Source: Alphaproteobacteria bacterium (lineage in GTDB: Bacteria; Pseudomonadota; Alphaproteobacteria; ATCC43930; CGMCC-115725). Taken from it: a stretch of 9,132 bases of DNA. Numbering within the stretch: position 1 is the stretch's first letter; the number at the start of each line of letters is the position of its first letter. The notes beneath the pieces are model-generated. The model was not told the origin of the DNA. It saw only the letters and a program-made list of their open reading frames with translations, and made no database searches. The stretch is taken from the NCBI GenBank assembly GCA_005888425.1, contig VAZF01000303.1:1-9132 (forward strand), written 5' to 3'. Positions 1 through 6,415 of the stretch are shown piece after piece. The position numbers and the translations under genes are program-made.

Positions 1-5
1 AAAGT

Positions 6-33
6 GAGGGGCTTCTGTTGCCCGGTGCCCCTC
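6..33 (-). terminator. Hairpin at the 3' end of ssrA, possible terminator
   Basis: On the minus strand GAGGGGC (33-27) pairs perfectly with GCCCCTC (12-6) around a 14-nt loop, and is followed by ACTTT up to the window edge. It could be a rho-independent terminator whose T tract is cut off by the edge, or a 3' helix of the tmRNA coding piece. The sequence beyond position 1 is needed to tell. Confidence 0.4.
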
Positions 34-71
34 GGACCGCGAGTTACCTGTTAGCTTCACCCTGTGAAGGG

Positions 72-110
72 TTAGGCCGCAAGTGCCTCATGTGCGAAGT
101 TATCGTTCGC
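72..110 (-). other. tmRNA proteolysis-tag reading frame
   Basis: Twelve codons from resume codon GCG (110-108) to stop TAA (74-72) encode ANDNFAHEALAA. With the alanine carried by the tmRNA the full tag is AANDNFAHEALAA. The AANDNF start is typical of alphaproteobacterial tags. The terminal LAA is the classic ClpXP/ClpAP degron end. The bases just before the resume codon (TTAGCT) resemble the conserved UAG-containing element that sets the frame in other tmRNAs. This is part of ssrA and not an independent gene. Confidence 0.9.
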
Positions 111-321
111 AGCTAAGTTTTGACCCGATAACGGCGGTATCATACCGGGCGACGGTTCTTGTCTTTACCACGCGCGTCGAGCCTATTTCGCCCCCGCAGA
201 GGCCGGCTCCAAATCGTATTCCGGAGCCGGCGAATTGGTGGAGGCGCCGGGTACCGCCCCCGGGTCCGCAACGCTTATTCCACAAGCCGTTTATCGCCAT
301 AGTCGGTTGCCCGACAGCCAA

Positions 322-350
322 GATATAGGGTGCCAGAGGGCCGAACGCAA
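322..350 (-). promoter_or_regulatory. Predicted sigma-70-type promoter of ssrA
   Basis: On the minus strand TTGCGT (350-345) and TATATC (327-322) are separated by exactly 17 nt. This places the transcription start near 315, just upstream of a small GTCGG/CCGAC hairpin and the acceptor piece. The -10 box matches TATAAT at 4 of 6 positions. The position fits the RNA gene well. No experimental support is available here. Confidence 0.55.
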
Positions 351-475
351 TCGCGCCCAAGCTAACGCTCGACGCTAACAGGGGTGGCTTGTGTTTGCGC
401 CGCCGATTTGCCTCTGATATTGCGGCTCGAGGATAGCGCCTGGTGCATCCCCGGGAGGGGTGGGGACCCGCAGGG
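351..475. other. Intergenic region between ssrA and pqiA
   Basis: This stretch separates the divergent ssrA and pqiA. It must hold the pqiABC promoter, but I see no convincing -35/-10 pair on the plus strand; the AT-rich GATATT at 416-421 lacks a good -35. A GAGGA (429-433) lies 9 nt before a GTG at 443 that is in frame with pqiA, so the gene may start there. No other gene or RNA was recognised. Confidence 0.4.
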
Positions 476-1726
476 ATGAGCGACACGTTACTGGCTTGCC
501 GCGACTGCGGTCAGTTGCACCGCGCCCCGGGCTCGGTGCTGGCCGGAAAGGGCCTCGCTTGCGTTCGCTGCGGCAGCAATCTGTCGCGTTATCCGCCGCT
601 CCCAATCGAGGTCGCCTTGGCGCTGGCTACGACCGCGCTGATCCTGTTCCTGTTGGCCAATGCCTATCCGATCTTCCTGGTCAGTCTGGAGGGGCGCGCC
701 GGGCAGGATCTGCTGATCAGCGGCCCGCTGCGGCTGTCCGAATATGGGGGACCGTTTGCCGGGCTCGGCATGCTGGTGGCCGGGCTGTCCTTTGTCGTCC
801 CGCTTGTGTGGATGTGCCTCGTGGTGATCGTTCTCGCGGGGCTGCGGTGGGGCGATCCGGCATTGCACGCGCGCTTCGCGCCGCTGTGGAAGACGGCGCT
901 GTTGCTCTATCCCTGGAGCATGCTCGATGTTTATCTGCTCGGCACCTATGTCGCGTATACGCGCCTTGCGGAAGCCGTCGAGACGAATGTCGCGACCGGC
1001 GGCTACGCGCTCGGCGCCCTGGTCCTCGTGCAGGCCCTCCTCGTGCTGACGCTTGGCCGCAGGCGGGTGTGGGATTTGATCGCCGATCCGCGGCCCGTTG
1101 CGCCGAGGCCCGGCGAGCCCTGGGTCGCCTGCGAGATCTGCCAACTCGTCCTCGCGGCGCCGGCTACCGAGGCGCCCCGCGCGGAGCGACGCTGCCCGCG
1201 CTGCGCGACCCATCTCGCACCGCGCCAACGCGGCAGCTTGAGCGTGACCCTCGCCCTGACGAGCGCCGCGGCAATCCTCTATCTACCCGCCAATTTGCTG
1301 CCGGTCATGACGGTCGAACGGTTTGGCCAGGTCAGCACCTACACGATCCTGGCGGGCGTCGAAGAGCTGCTGCATCTCGGCCTGTGGCCGCTGGCCCTGC
1401 TGGTCTTCTTCGCGTCGGTCGTCGTGCCCATGGCGAAGCTCATCTCGCTCGCCTGGTTCCTGCATATGATCCGCCGGCGTTCGGGTCGGTGGCTGCGCGA
1501 GCGGACGAGGCTCTATCGATTCATCGATTTTGTCGGGCGCTGGTCCAACATCGACGTGTTTATGGTGTCGATCCTAGCCGCCTCGCTGCAATTCGGGTTC
1601 TTGACCACCGTCGATCCGGAGGCCGGGGTCGTCAGCTTTGCCGCGGTCGTGGCATTGACGATGCTGGCGACCGCCGCCTTCGACCCGCGGCTCATGTGGG
1701 ATGCGGCGGAGGGAGAGCTCCGGTGA
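476..1726 (+). CDS. pqiA: PqiA-family inner-membrane protein (paraquat-inducible protein A)
   Basis: The 416-residue protein has two tandem PqiA domains, close to the usual length of about 417 for E. coli PqiA. Each has a zinc-ribbon-like pair of CxxC motifs (C8/C11 with C29/C32; C219/C222 with C240/C243) followed by about four hydrophobic helices (roughly 44-71, 94-122, 138-162, 175-195; then 255-278, 300-328, 355-377, 385-402). In the characterised PqiABC and LetAB systems this type of protein sits in the inner membrane and feeds the periplasmic MCE tunnel with lipids. The ATG at 476 is chosen because it puts the first CxxC at the normal distance from the N terminus. The in-frame GTG at 443, with GAGGA 9 nt upstream, is a real alternative adding 11 residues. 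The stop overlaps the pqiB start. The following three-domain MCE gene and lipoprotein gene argue for PqiA rather than LetA (YebS). Confidence 0.9.
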   Translation: MSDTLLACRDCGQLHRAPGSVLAGKGLACVRCGSNLSRYPPLPIEVALALATTALILFLLANAYPIFLVSLEGRAGQDLLISGPLRLSEYGGPFAGLGMLVAGLSFVVPLVWMCLVVIVLAGLRWGDPALHARFAPLWKTALLLYPWSMLDVYLLGTYVAYTRLAEAVETNVATGGYALGALVLVQALLVLTLGRRRVWDLIADPRPVAPRPGEPWVACEICQLVLAAPATEAPRAERRCPRCATHLAPRQRGSLSVTLALTSAAAILYLPANLLPVMTVERFGQVSTYTILAGVEELLHLGLWPLALLVFFASVVVPMAKLISLAWFLHMIRRRSGRWLRERTRLYRFIDFVGRWSNIDVFMVSILAASLQFGFLTTVDPEAGVVSFAAVVALTMLATAAFDPRLMWDAAEGELR

Positions 1727-3312
1727 GTGATCCCGGCGGACCGCCGCGGCCGGGTGGGTTGCCGCCGCCGCGATTGCGACCCTGGGCGGGGCTGCCCTGG
1801 ATCTGGGCCGTCCCGGTCATCGCGTTGGTGATTGCCGCCTGGCTCGGCCTGCGCACGATCTCCGACCGCGGCCCCGTCATTACGATCAGCTTCGCCAACG
1901 CCGAGGGCATCGAACTCGGCCGGAACGAGGCGGCGCGCACGACTATCCGTTACAAGAATGTCGAGCTCGGGCGGGTTGCCAGCCTGGGCCTCAGCGATGA
2001 CAAATCAAGCGTCGTGGTGACCGCCGAGATGCGCCGTGAAGCCGAGCCGCTATTGCGCTCCGACACGAAATTCTGGGTCGTCCGGCCGCGGCTCGGCTTC
2101 AGCGGCATCTCTGGGCTGAGCACGCTGGTGTCGGGGGCCTATATCGGGATGCTGCCCGGCGAGCAGCCGAGCGGCGCCCGCGATTTCCGCGGCCTTGACA
2201 ATCCGCCGCCAGCGCAAGGGCTCGTCAACGGCAAGATCTTCGCCTTGACGACGGAACGGATGCCGGCGATCAGCGATGCCGCGCCGGTCTATTTTCATGG
2301 GGTGCAGGTCGGCGAAGTCATGGATCACACGCTGTCCGATAAGGACGGCACGGTGTCGGTCAACGTCTTTATCTACCAGCCTCACAGCACGCTGATCCGA
2401 CCCGGTAGCCAGTTTTGGATCGCCGCCGGCGTGGAGGCCACGATCGGGACGCAGGGCCTGCAGGTCGAGACCGAAACTCTGCAGACGTTACTCAGCGGCG
2501 CAATCGTCTTCGAGACACCGCCCGACGCCCTCACCGAGGCGGAAAGCCCGCCCGGCTCGAAATTCACGCTGTACCGCGACCGCAAATCGGCCGCCGATTC
2601 GGCGGACCCGGTGCGCGTTTCCTATCAGGTGTCGTTTCCCGGGCCGTTGCATGGGATGGCGATCGGCACGCCGGTCGAATTGCGCGGCATCCCGATCGGC
2701 CGCGTTTCGGCGTTGCGGCTCGAATACGATCAGGCGAGCGAAGACATCCGCGTACCGGCGACGATCGAGATTTCGCCGCACCGTATCGTCGAGAGGCCCC
2801 GCCCAGCGCTCCTCCTCGGCATAGACGATCTCGTTGCCACCGCGGCGCCGCGCGAGCGCCGGGCGATCGAGCGCGCCCGGCAAGCTAACCCGGCCCAAGG
2901 CCACCGTGCTGCCGGCCGGGGCCCCAAATCGCGGCGGCGCCGGGTCGGCGGTCAGCCGCTCGGGGAGCTGATCGGCGGGATGCGCGAGATGGTCCAGCAC
3001 GCCGACACTGTCGTCGGTTCGCCCGAATTGAAGCGTTCGGTGAAGCAGCTCGACCGCACGCTCGCCGATGCCGGGCAGTTCGCCCGGGATATGCGGGTGC
3101 AGGCCGGCCCGCTCCTCGCGAAGCTCAATTCCGCCGCCGACCAGCTTGGTGCGACCTTGGCCATCCTCGGCAACGACCCACGCTCCTCGACCGACCTCGC
3201 GCGCACCATGGACGAATTGAAACAGGCGGCGCGCTCGGTGCGCGTCCTGGCCGACATGCTGGAGCGGCACCCCGAGGCACTGTTGCGCGGCAGATCGGAT
3301 TCGGGAAAGTGA
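1723..3312 (+). CDS. pqiB: PqiB-like MCE-domain protein, third MCE domain disrupted by an inverted pqiC fragment
   Basis: The product has 529 residues, against 546 for E. coli PqiB. It has a proline-rich cytoplasmic N terminus, one membrane helix (about 25-44), MCE domains at about 50-145 and 170-262, the start of a third at about 298-351, and a polar helical C-terminal tail (about 413-515) like the needle region of PqiB. PqiB hexamers form a periplasmic tunnel between the two membranes. GTG at 1723 overlaps the pqiA stop and follows GGAGGGAGAG (1708-1717). Residues 352-412 do not look like MCE sequence. They are Arg/Ala/Pro-rich and are the antisense translation of a pqiC fragment. About 80 residues that should complete MCE3, including its pore-lining loop, are replaced by about 60 foreign ones, with the frame kept. 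As written, the third ring could not fold normally, so the gene is either damaged or misassembled here. Confidence 0.85.
   Translation: MSDPGGPPRPGGLPPPRLRPWAGLPWIWAVPVIALVIAAWLGLRTISDRGPVITISFANAEGIELGRNEAARTTIRYKNVELGRVASLGLSDDKSSVVVTAEMRREAEPLLRSDTKFWVVRPRLGFSGISGLSTLVSGAYIGMLPGEQPSGARDFRGLDNPPPAQGLVNGKIFALTTERMPAISDAAPVYFHGVQVGEVMDHTLSDKDGTVSVNVFIYQPHSTLIRPGSQFWIAAGVEATIGTQGLQVETETLQTLLSGAIVFETPPDALTEAESPPGSKFTLYRDRKSAADSADPVRVSYQVSFPGPLHGMAIGTPVELRGIPIGRVSALRLEYDQASEDIRVPATIEISPHRIVERPRPALLLGIDDLVATAAPRERRAIERARQANPAQGHRAAGRGPKSRRRRVGGQPLGELIGGMREMVQHADTVVGSPELKRSVKQLDRTLADAGQFARDMRVQAGPLLAKLNSAADQLGATLAILGNDPRSSTDLARTMDELKQAARSVRVLADMLERHPEALLRGRSDSGK
2777..2956 (-). repeat. Inverted copy of a pqiC segment inside pqiB (arm 1)
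   Basis: The reverse complement of this segment matches 3383-3562 at 173 of 180 positions without gaps. Mismatches are at 2783, 2794, 2800, 2820, 2839, 2883 and 2887. Similarity stops abruptly at both ends, and normal pqiB sequence resumes on each side (SPHRI upstream, PLGELI downstream). Read on the minus strand it encodes recognisable PqiC residues, for example EEERWAGPLDD. It starts mid-codon in pqiC and lacks the lipobox, so it is a fragment and not a second gene. Confidence 0.95.
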
Positions 3313-3869
3313 GGCTCTCCCTTCTCGTCACCGCGCTGTTGCTCGCCGGGTGCGGCACCTCCCTGCCCAGCAAATTCTATGTGCTGACCGCCGACCCGGC
3401 GCCGCCGCGATTTGGGGCCCCGGCCGGCAGCACGGTGGCCTTGGGCCGGGTCAGCCTGCCGGGCGCGCTCGATCGCCCGGCGCTCGCGCGGCGCCGCGGC
3501 GGCAACGAGATCGTCTATTCCGAGGAGGAGCGCTGGGCCGGGCCGCTCGACGATATGGTGCGCCGGGTCCTGGCCGATGATCTTGCGGCGCGGCTGCCAG
3601 CCGGCATCAGCCTTGTCGAAAGCGCGGCAAAGCCGCCGCCCGGGGTCACGATTGCGGTCGAGATCTCGCGCTTCGATGCCGACGAAACCGGCGCCGTGAC
3701 GCTCGCCGCCCGCTGGGAAGCCTTGGGCCCGAATGGCCGCCCGCTCGGCCCGCCGCGCGAATCGACGATCGTCGTGCCGGGCGCCGGAAGGGACGCCGCC
3801 GTCGTCGTCGGCACGATGAGCCGGGCGGTTTCCGATCTGGCGGCGCGCATCGCCGCCGGCTTGCGCTAA
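3309..3869 (+). CDS. pqiC: PqiC-family lipoprotein (ABC-type transport auxiliary component)
   Basis: This 186-residue lipoprotein is the expected third member of a pqiABC operon; E. coli PqiC has 187 residues. The short signal peptide ends in a lipobox LLAGC with the lipidated cysteine at residue 15. The family pattern follows: FYVLTADP, VALGRVSLPGALDRP, then EERWAGPLDDMVRRVLADDL. In E. coli, PqiC is anchored in the outer membrane and docks with the end of the PqiB tunnel. The GTG start overlaps the pqiB stop (GTGA), the upstream GGGAAA is a weak ribosome site, and translation is probably coupled to pqiB. Residues 25-85 are the part duplicated in inverted form inside pqiB. This copy is intact and reads as a normal PqiC, so it is the native one. 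Confidence 0.88.
   Translation: MRLSLLVTALLLAGCGTSLPSKFYVLTADPAPPRFGAPAGSTVALGRVSLPGALDRPALARRRGGNEIVYSEEERWAGPLDDMVRRVLADDLAARLPAGISLVESAAKPPPGVTIAVEISRFDADETGAVTLAARWEALGPNGRPLGPPRESTIVVPGAGRDAAVVVGTMSRAVSDLAARIAAGLR
3383..3562 (+). repeat. pqiC segment matching the inverted copy in pqiB (arm 2)
   Basis: This is the native-context partner of 2777-2956, with complementary positions summing to 6339. The two arms face each other across a 426 bp interval holding the pqiB tail and the pqiC start. Co-transcription would put both in one mRNA able to form a long, nearly perfect stem. Confidence 0.95.
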
Positions 3870-3872
3870 TCT

Positions 3873-3891
3873 CTCCTCCCGTTTGGAGGAG
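3873..3891 (+). promoter_or_regulatory. Hairpin covering the thyX ribosome-binding site
   Basis: CTCCTCC (3873-3879) pairs perfectly with GGAGGAG (3885-3891) around the loop CGTTT. The right arm is most of the strong Shine-Dalgarno GGAGGAGGG (3885-3893), which sits 5 nt before the thyX ATG. The structure could limit thyX translation unless opened by ribosomes ending pqiC at 3869. There is no T tract, so it does not look like a normal terminator. Confidence 0.45.
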
Positions 3892-3898
3892 GGCGCTG

Positions 3899-4725
3899 AT
3901 GCCCCTGACGCCGGAGCAACAGCAGGAGGTCGCCGCGGCGCGCGGCGAGACGCGGCCGACTCGCCGGGCCACCGTCCCGGCGCTCGAAGAGATCCTCTAC
4001 GAGCCGATCCCGGTGCTCGATCACGGCTTTGTCCGGGTCATCGACTATATGGGCGATGACGGCGCGATCGTGCAGGCGGCGCGCGTCTCCTACGGGCGCG
4101 GCACGCGGCGGGTTAGCGAGGACCGCGGCCTCATCAATTACCTGATGCGGCACCGGCATACGACGCCGTTCGAGATGTGCGAGATCAAGTACCACGTGAA
4201 GCTGCCGATCTTTGTCGCGCGCCAGTGGATCCGGCATCGCACCGCCAACGTCAACGAGTACTCGGCGCGCTATTCGATCCTCGACAACGAGTTCTACATG
4301 ATGCCGAGCGCGCCTATGCCGGCTATGCCGCGATGCTCAACGAGGACGAGACCGGCGCGCCGGTCGACCCGAATTGGCCGGGGCTCGCGCGCGAATTGGC
4401 TCGGATCAATCTGTCGCTGAATTTTTATACGCAGTGGTACTGGAAGATCGATCTCTACAATCTGATGCACTTTCTCGGCCTGCGCGCCGACCCGCATGCG
4501 CAATACGAGATCCGCGCCTATGCCGAGGCGATGCTCGGCACGATGCAGCGCTGGGTGCCCTCGGCGTACGCCGCCTTTCTCGAATACCGCATGAACGCCG
4601 CCTCGATCTCGGCGACCGGGCTCAAGGTGATCCAGCGGATGCTCGCTGGCGAAACGGTCGAGCAAAAGGACAGCGGCCTTAGCCCGCGCGAATGGCGCGA
4701 ATTGATGGCGGTGCTCGGCCGCTAG
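3899..4725 (+). pseudogene. thyX: Flavin-dependent thymidylate synthase ThyX, frameshifted with internal deletion
   Basis: ThyX makes dTMP from dUMP using methylenetetrahydrofolate, with FAD and NADPH. The N-terminal part (frame of ATG 3899) carries the family signature RHRTANVNEYS, that is RHRx7S, at residues 112-122, followed by ARYSILDNEFYM. That frame then runs out at 4420 with unrelated sequence. The rest continues in another frame from about 4300 to the TAG at 4723-4725: DAERAYAGY, LARELARINLSLN, YTQWYWKIDL, ADPHAQYEIRAYAE, all ThyX-like. Between EFYM and DAERAY most alphaproteobacterial ThyX proteins have about 30-35 further residues, so the lesion is a loss of roughly 100 bp that is not a multiple of three, at 4298-4306. 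The full-length enzyme cannot be made from this sequence. A strong GGAGGAGGG precedes the start. The stop overlaps the convergent amidase stop. A sequencing or assembly error is possible. Confidence 0.87.
4298..4306 (+). other. Deletion/frameshift junction in thyX
   Basis: ATGATGCCG can be read as the end of EFYM-M-P in the upstream frame and as the start of D-A-E in the downstream frame. The short overlap ATGCC/GATGCC is what a microhomology-mediated deletion would leave. The missing part is inferred from family knowledge and not seen in the window. Confidence 0.65.
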
Positions 4726-6278
4726 GTGAAGCTGGGCGGCGAGGTGAAGCCGCCGAATTCGCGCTCGATCAGCCCGGCGAACGCGATCGTCGTTCGGTCT
4801 TCCAGGTAGTTGCCGATGATCTGCACCCCGATCGGCAGCCCCGCATCGGTGCGGCCGATCGGTATTGTCGTCGCCGGCAGACCGGTCAGGATTGCGGGCC
4901 CAGCCCACGCGCTCTGATCGTTGTACGGCACCTTGGCGCCGTCGATGTCGAGCTTGCGGGCGAATTGCGGCGAATGGTCGTGCGGGAAAGCAACCGTCGG
5001 CATCGGCGGGCAGAGCATGACGTCGATGTCCTGGAACAATGCCAGCCAGCGCGCCCGCAACCCGCCGCGGATGCGGCTCTTCCGGATCCAGTCGGGATGG
5101 CTGATTGTCGAACCGCGGAGCTGTTCCGCCACGAGGCTCTGATCGTCGGCAGACAGGGTCTTGGCGGCGGCCTCGATGCGCTCGCGCGCCTCGGGCGGGA
5201 TGTCGGCGCTGAAAAACGCCGACAGCAGCTCGCGATAGATGCGAGCGGTCAGCGCGAGATCCGGCATTTTTGCACTCTCGCGCAGGATTGTGCAGCCGGA
5301 TTTGCCGAGCCGCTCGGCCAGTCGATCGAGCGCCGCAGTAATGCTGGCCTCGGTCGGGCAGAGCGGGTGCTTGTCGATGACCAGCACCCGGAAACCAGCC
5401 AGCCCCTCGTGCCGCGGCGATGGCAGGGCGAGCCGGTAGCCGATCCCCTCGGACAACTCGTCCGGCCCGGCGACGACGTCCAGCGCGAGCGCGAGGTCGG
5501 CGGCGCTGCGCGCCATCGGCCCGATCACCGCCAGATCGCCGCGCACCGGGTTCGCCGGGGTTTTCGGCGGACCGGCGCCGCGCTGCGGCACCAGATCGAG
5601 GCTCGGTTTATGCGAGAAGACGCCGCAGAAATGCGCCGGCGCACGCAGCGATCCGCCGATATCCGAGCCGAATTCCAGCGGCACGAAGCCGGCGGCGAGT
5701 GCGGCGGCACCACCGCCCGACGAGCCGCCCGGCGAACGCGACAGGTCCCAAGGGTTGTTGGTCGTGCCGTAGACCTCGTTATAGCTTTGCCAATCCCGCA
5801 GATTGATTGGCACATTGGTCTTGCCGAGGATGATCGCCCCCGCGGCCTTCAGACGCTGCACCGCGAGCGCGTCAACTTCGGCCTTCCAATCCTTGAATTT
5901 CGGGTCGCCCCAGGTGGTCGGCAGCCCGGCGATGTTGAATTGCTCCTTGACCGTCATCGGCAGACCGAGCAGCGGCCGGCGCTGGCCTTTGGCCAATGCG
6001 GCGTCGGCGGCATCGGCGGCGGTGCGGGCCCGGTCGAAATCGCGCACGACGACAGCGTTAAGCTTGCCGTCGAGCGCCTCGATGCGGTTAATCGCGGCAT
6101 CGACCAGCTCGCGCGAAGAGACCTTCCGGTCGACGAGCGCTTTCACCAGCTCGCCGGCGGTGCGGTAGCCCTGGCCCGATGAAGCCTCGGCCGCGACCGC
6201 CCGCACCGGCAGCGCGGCGCTGGCGGCCACCGCGCCGATCCCGGCCATCAACTCGCGCCGGCTTGGGTCCGCTCGCAT
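4722..6278 (-). CDS. Amidase-signature hydrolase with Tat-like signal peptide
   Basis: This 518-residue protein belongs to the amidase signature family, which hydrolyses amide C-N bonds through a Ser-cis-Ser-Lys triad. The triad is visible: K111 (TVKEQFN), S187 in PGGSSGGG, and nucleophile S210 in GSDIGGSLRAPA. The N terminus has a twin arginine (SRRELM, R7-R8), a hydrophobic Ala-rich stretch to about residue 30 and an AxA-like end, suggesting Tat export to the periplasm. The ATG at 6278 follows GGAGG (minus strand) by a normal spacing. Longer upstream reading would be antisense to the next gene. The stop (4724-4722) overlaps the thyX stop. The family covers amides, ureas, nitrile-derived amides and glutamyl-tRNA, and a signal peptide argues against GatA. 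The substrate cannot be read from sequence. Confidence 0.9.
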   Translation of the reverse strand: MRADPSRRELMAGIGAVAASAALPVRAVAAEASSGQGYRTAGELVKALVDRKVSSRELVDAAINRIEALDGKLNAVVVRDFDRARTAADAADAALAKGQRRPLLGLPMTVKEQFNIAGLPTTWGDPKFKDWKAEVDALAVQRLKAAGAIILGKTNVPINLRDWQSYNEVYGTTNNPWDLSRSPGGSSGGGAAALAAGFVPLEFGSDIGGSLRAPAHFCGVFSHKPSLDLVPQRGAGPPKTPANPVRGDLAVIGPMARSAADLALALDVVAGPDELSEGIGYRLALPSPRHEGLAGFRVLVIDKHPLCPTEASITAALDRLAERLGKSGCTILRESAKMPDLALTARIYRELLSAFFSADIPPEARERIEAAAKTLSADDQSLVAEQLRGSTISHPDWIRKSRIRGGLRARWLALFQDIDVMLCPPMPTVAFPHDHSPQFARKLDIDGAKVPYNDQSAWAGPAILTGLPATTIPIGRTDAGLPIGVQIIGNYLEDRTTIAFAGLIEREFGGFTSPPSFT

Positions 6279-6300
6279 GACGTCCTCCGCCGTCCCGGGC

Positions 6301-6316
6301 CGCACGCTGTCGTGCG
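6301..6316. repeat. Palindrome CGCACG-CTGT-CGTGCG, possible operator
   Basis: Two perfectly complementary 6-bp arms flank a 4-bp centre, 23 bp upstream of the amidase start codon. A dyad in this position could bind a dimeric regulator or form a hairpin in the amidase leader. No regulator gene is in the window, so function is unproven. Confidence 0.35.
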
Positions 6317-6415
6317 TTATTCTTGCCGGCCAATCTACTCCCGGTTCGGCGGAACACGAAAGCGTTGCGAGGCTTGCCGCGGCGCTGCGGCCGACCGATG
6401 ATGCCGCCCAAGCGT

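Larger units (their letters stand above)
1..315 (-). ncRNA. ssrA: tmRNA, circularly permuted two-piece form (ssrA)
   Basis: tmRNA with SmpB rescues stalled ribosomes and tags the nascent peptide for proteolysis. On the minus strand the acceptor piece comes first and ends in CGCCTCC, A, CCA (246-236). A T-arm-like stem precedes it (247-251 with 259-263, 7-nt loop). A 40-nt spacer with a perfect 9-bp hairpin (202-210 with 223-231) separates it from the coding piece, which begins GGGGGCG at 195. GGGGGCG pairs with CGCCTCC over 7 bp, and the only wobble is G3-U70, the alanine identity element. A resume codon and tag reading frame follow at 110-72. This 3'-before-5' order is the split tmRNA known from Alphaproteobacteria. 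The 5' end of the precursor (about 315) is inferred from the promoter. The 3' end lies near or just beyond the left edge, so the gene may be slightly truncated here. Confidence 0.93.

Noticed and set aside
389..421. Possible plus-strand pqiA promoter (TTGTGT or TTTGCG with GATATT)
   Set aside because: Spacing is 21 nt for the better -35 and the alternative -35 matches poorly, so neither pair is convincing.
83..486. Small open frames on both strands at the left end
   Set aside because: They lie over the tmRNA gene and its promoter, and the RNA explains the sequence. Only the 12-codon tag frame is translated, and only in the tmRNA context.
460..1722. Plus-strand open frame extending pqiB far upstream through pqiA
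   Set aside because: The upstream part is an Arg/Ala-rich shadow of pqiA with no domain. The pqiB product starts naturally at GTG 1723 with a good ribosome site.
2488..3270. Long minus-strand open frame inside pqiB that contains PqiC-like sequence
   Set aside because: The PqiC-like part is only the inverted fragment 2777-2956. Both ends of the frame are plain antisense of pqiB, and there is no lipobox or ribosome site. It is a consequence of the inverted copy and not a gene.
4700..4760. Bidirectional terminator between thyX and the amidase
   Set aside because: The two stop codons overlap (4722-4725) and I see no strong hairpin with a T tract around them.
4692..6182. 496-codon plus-strand open frame opposite the amidase
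   Set aside because: It is antisense to a clear amidase with an intact catalytic triad. Its composition (Arg, Gln, Asp rich) is typical of antisense frames in GC-rich DNA.
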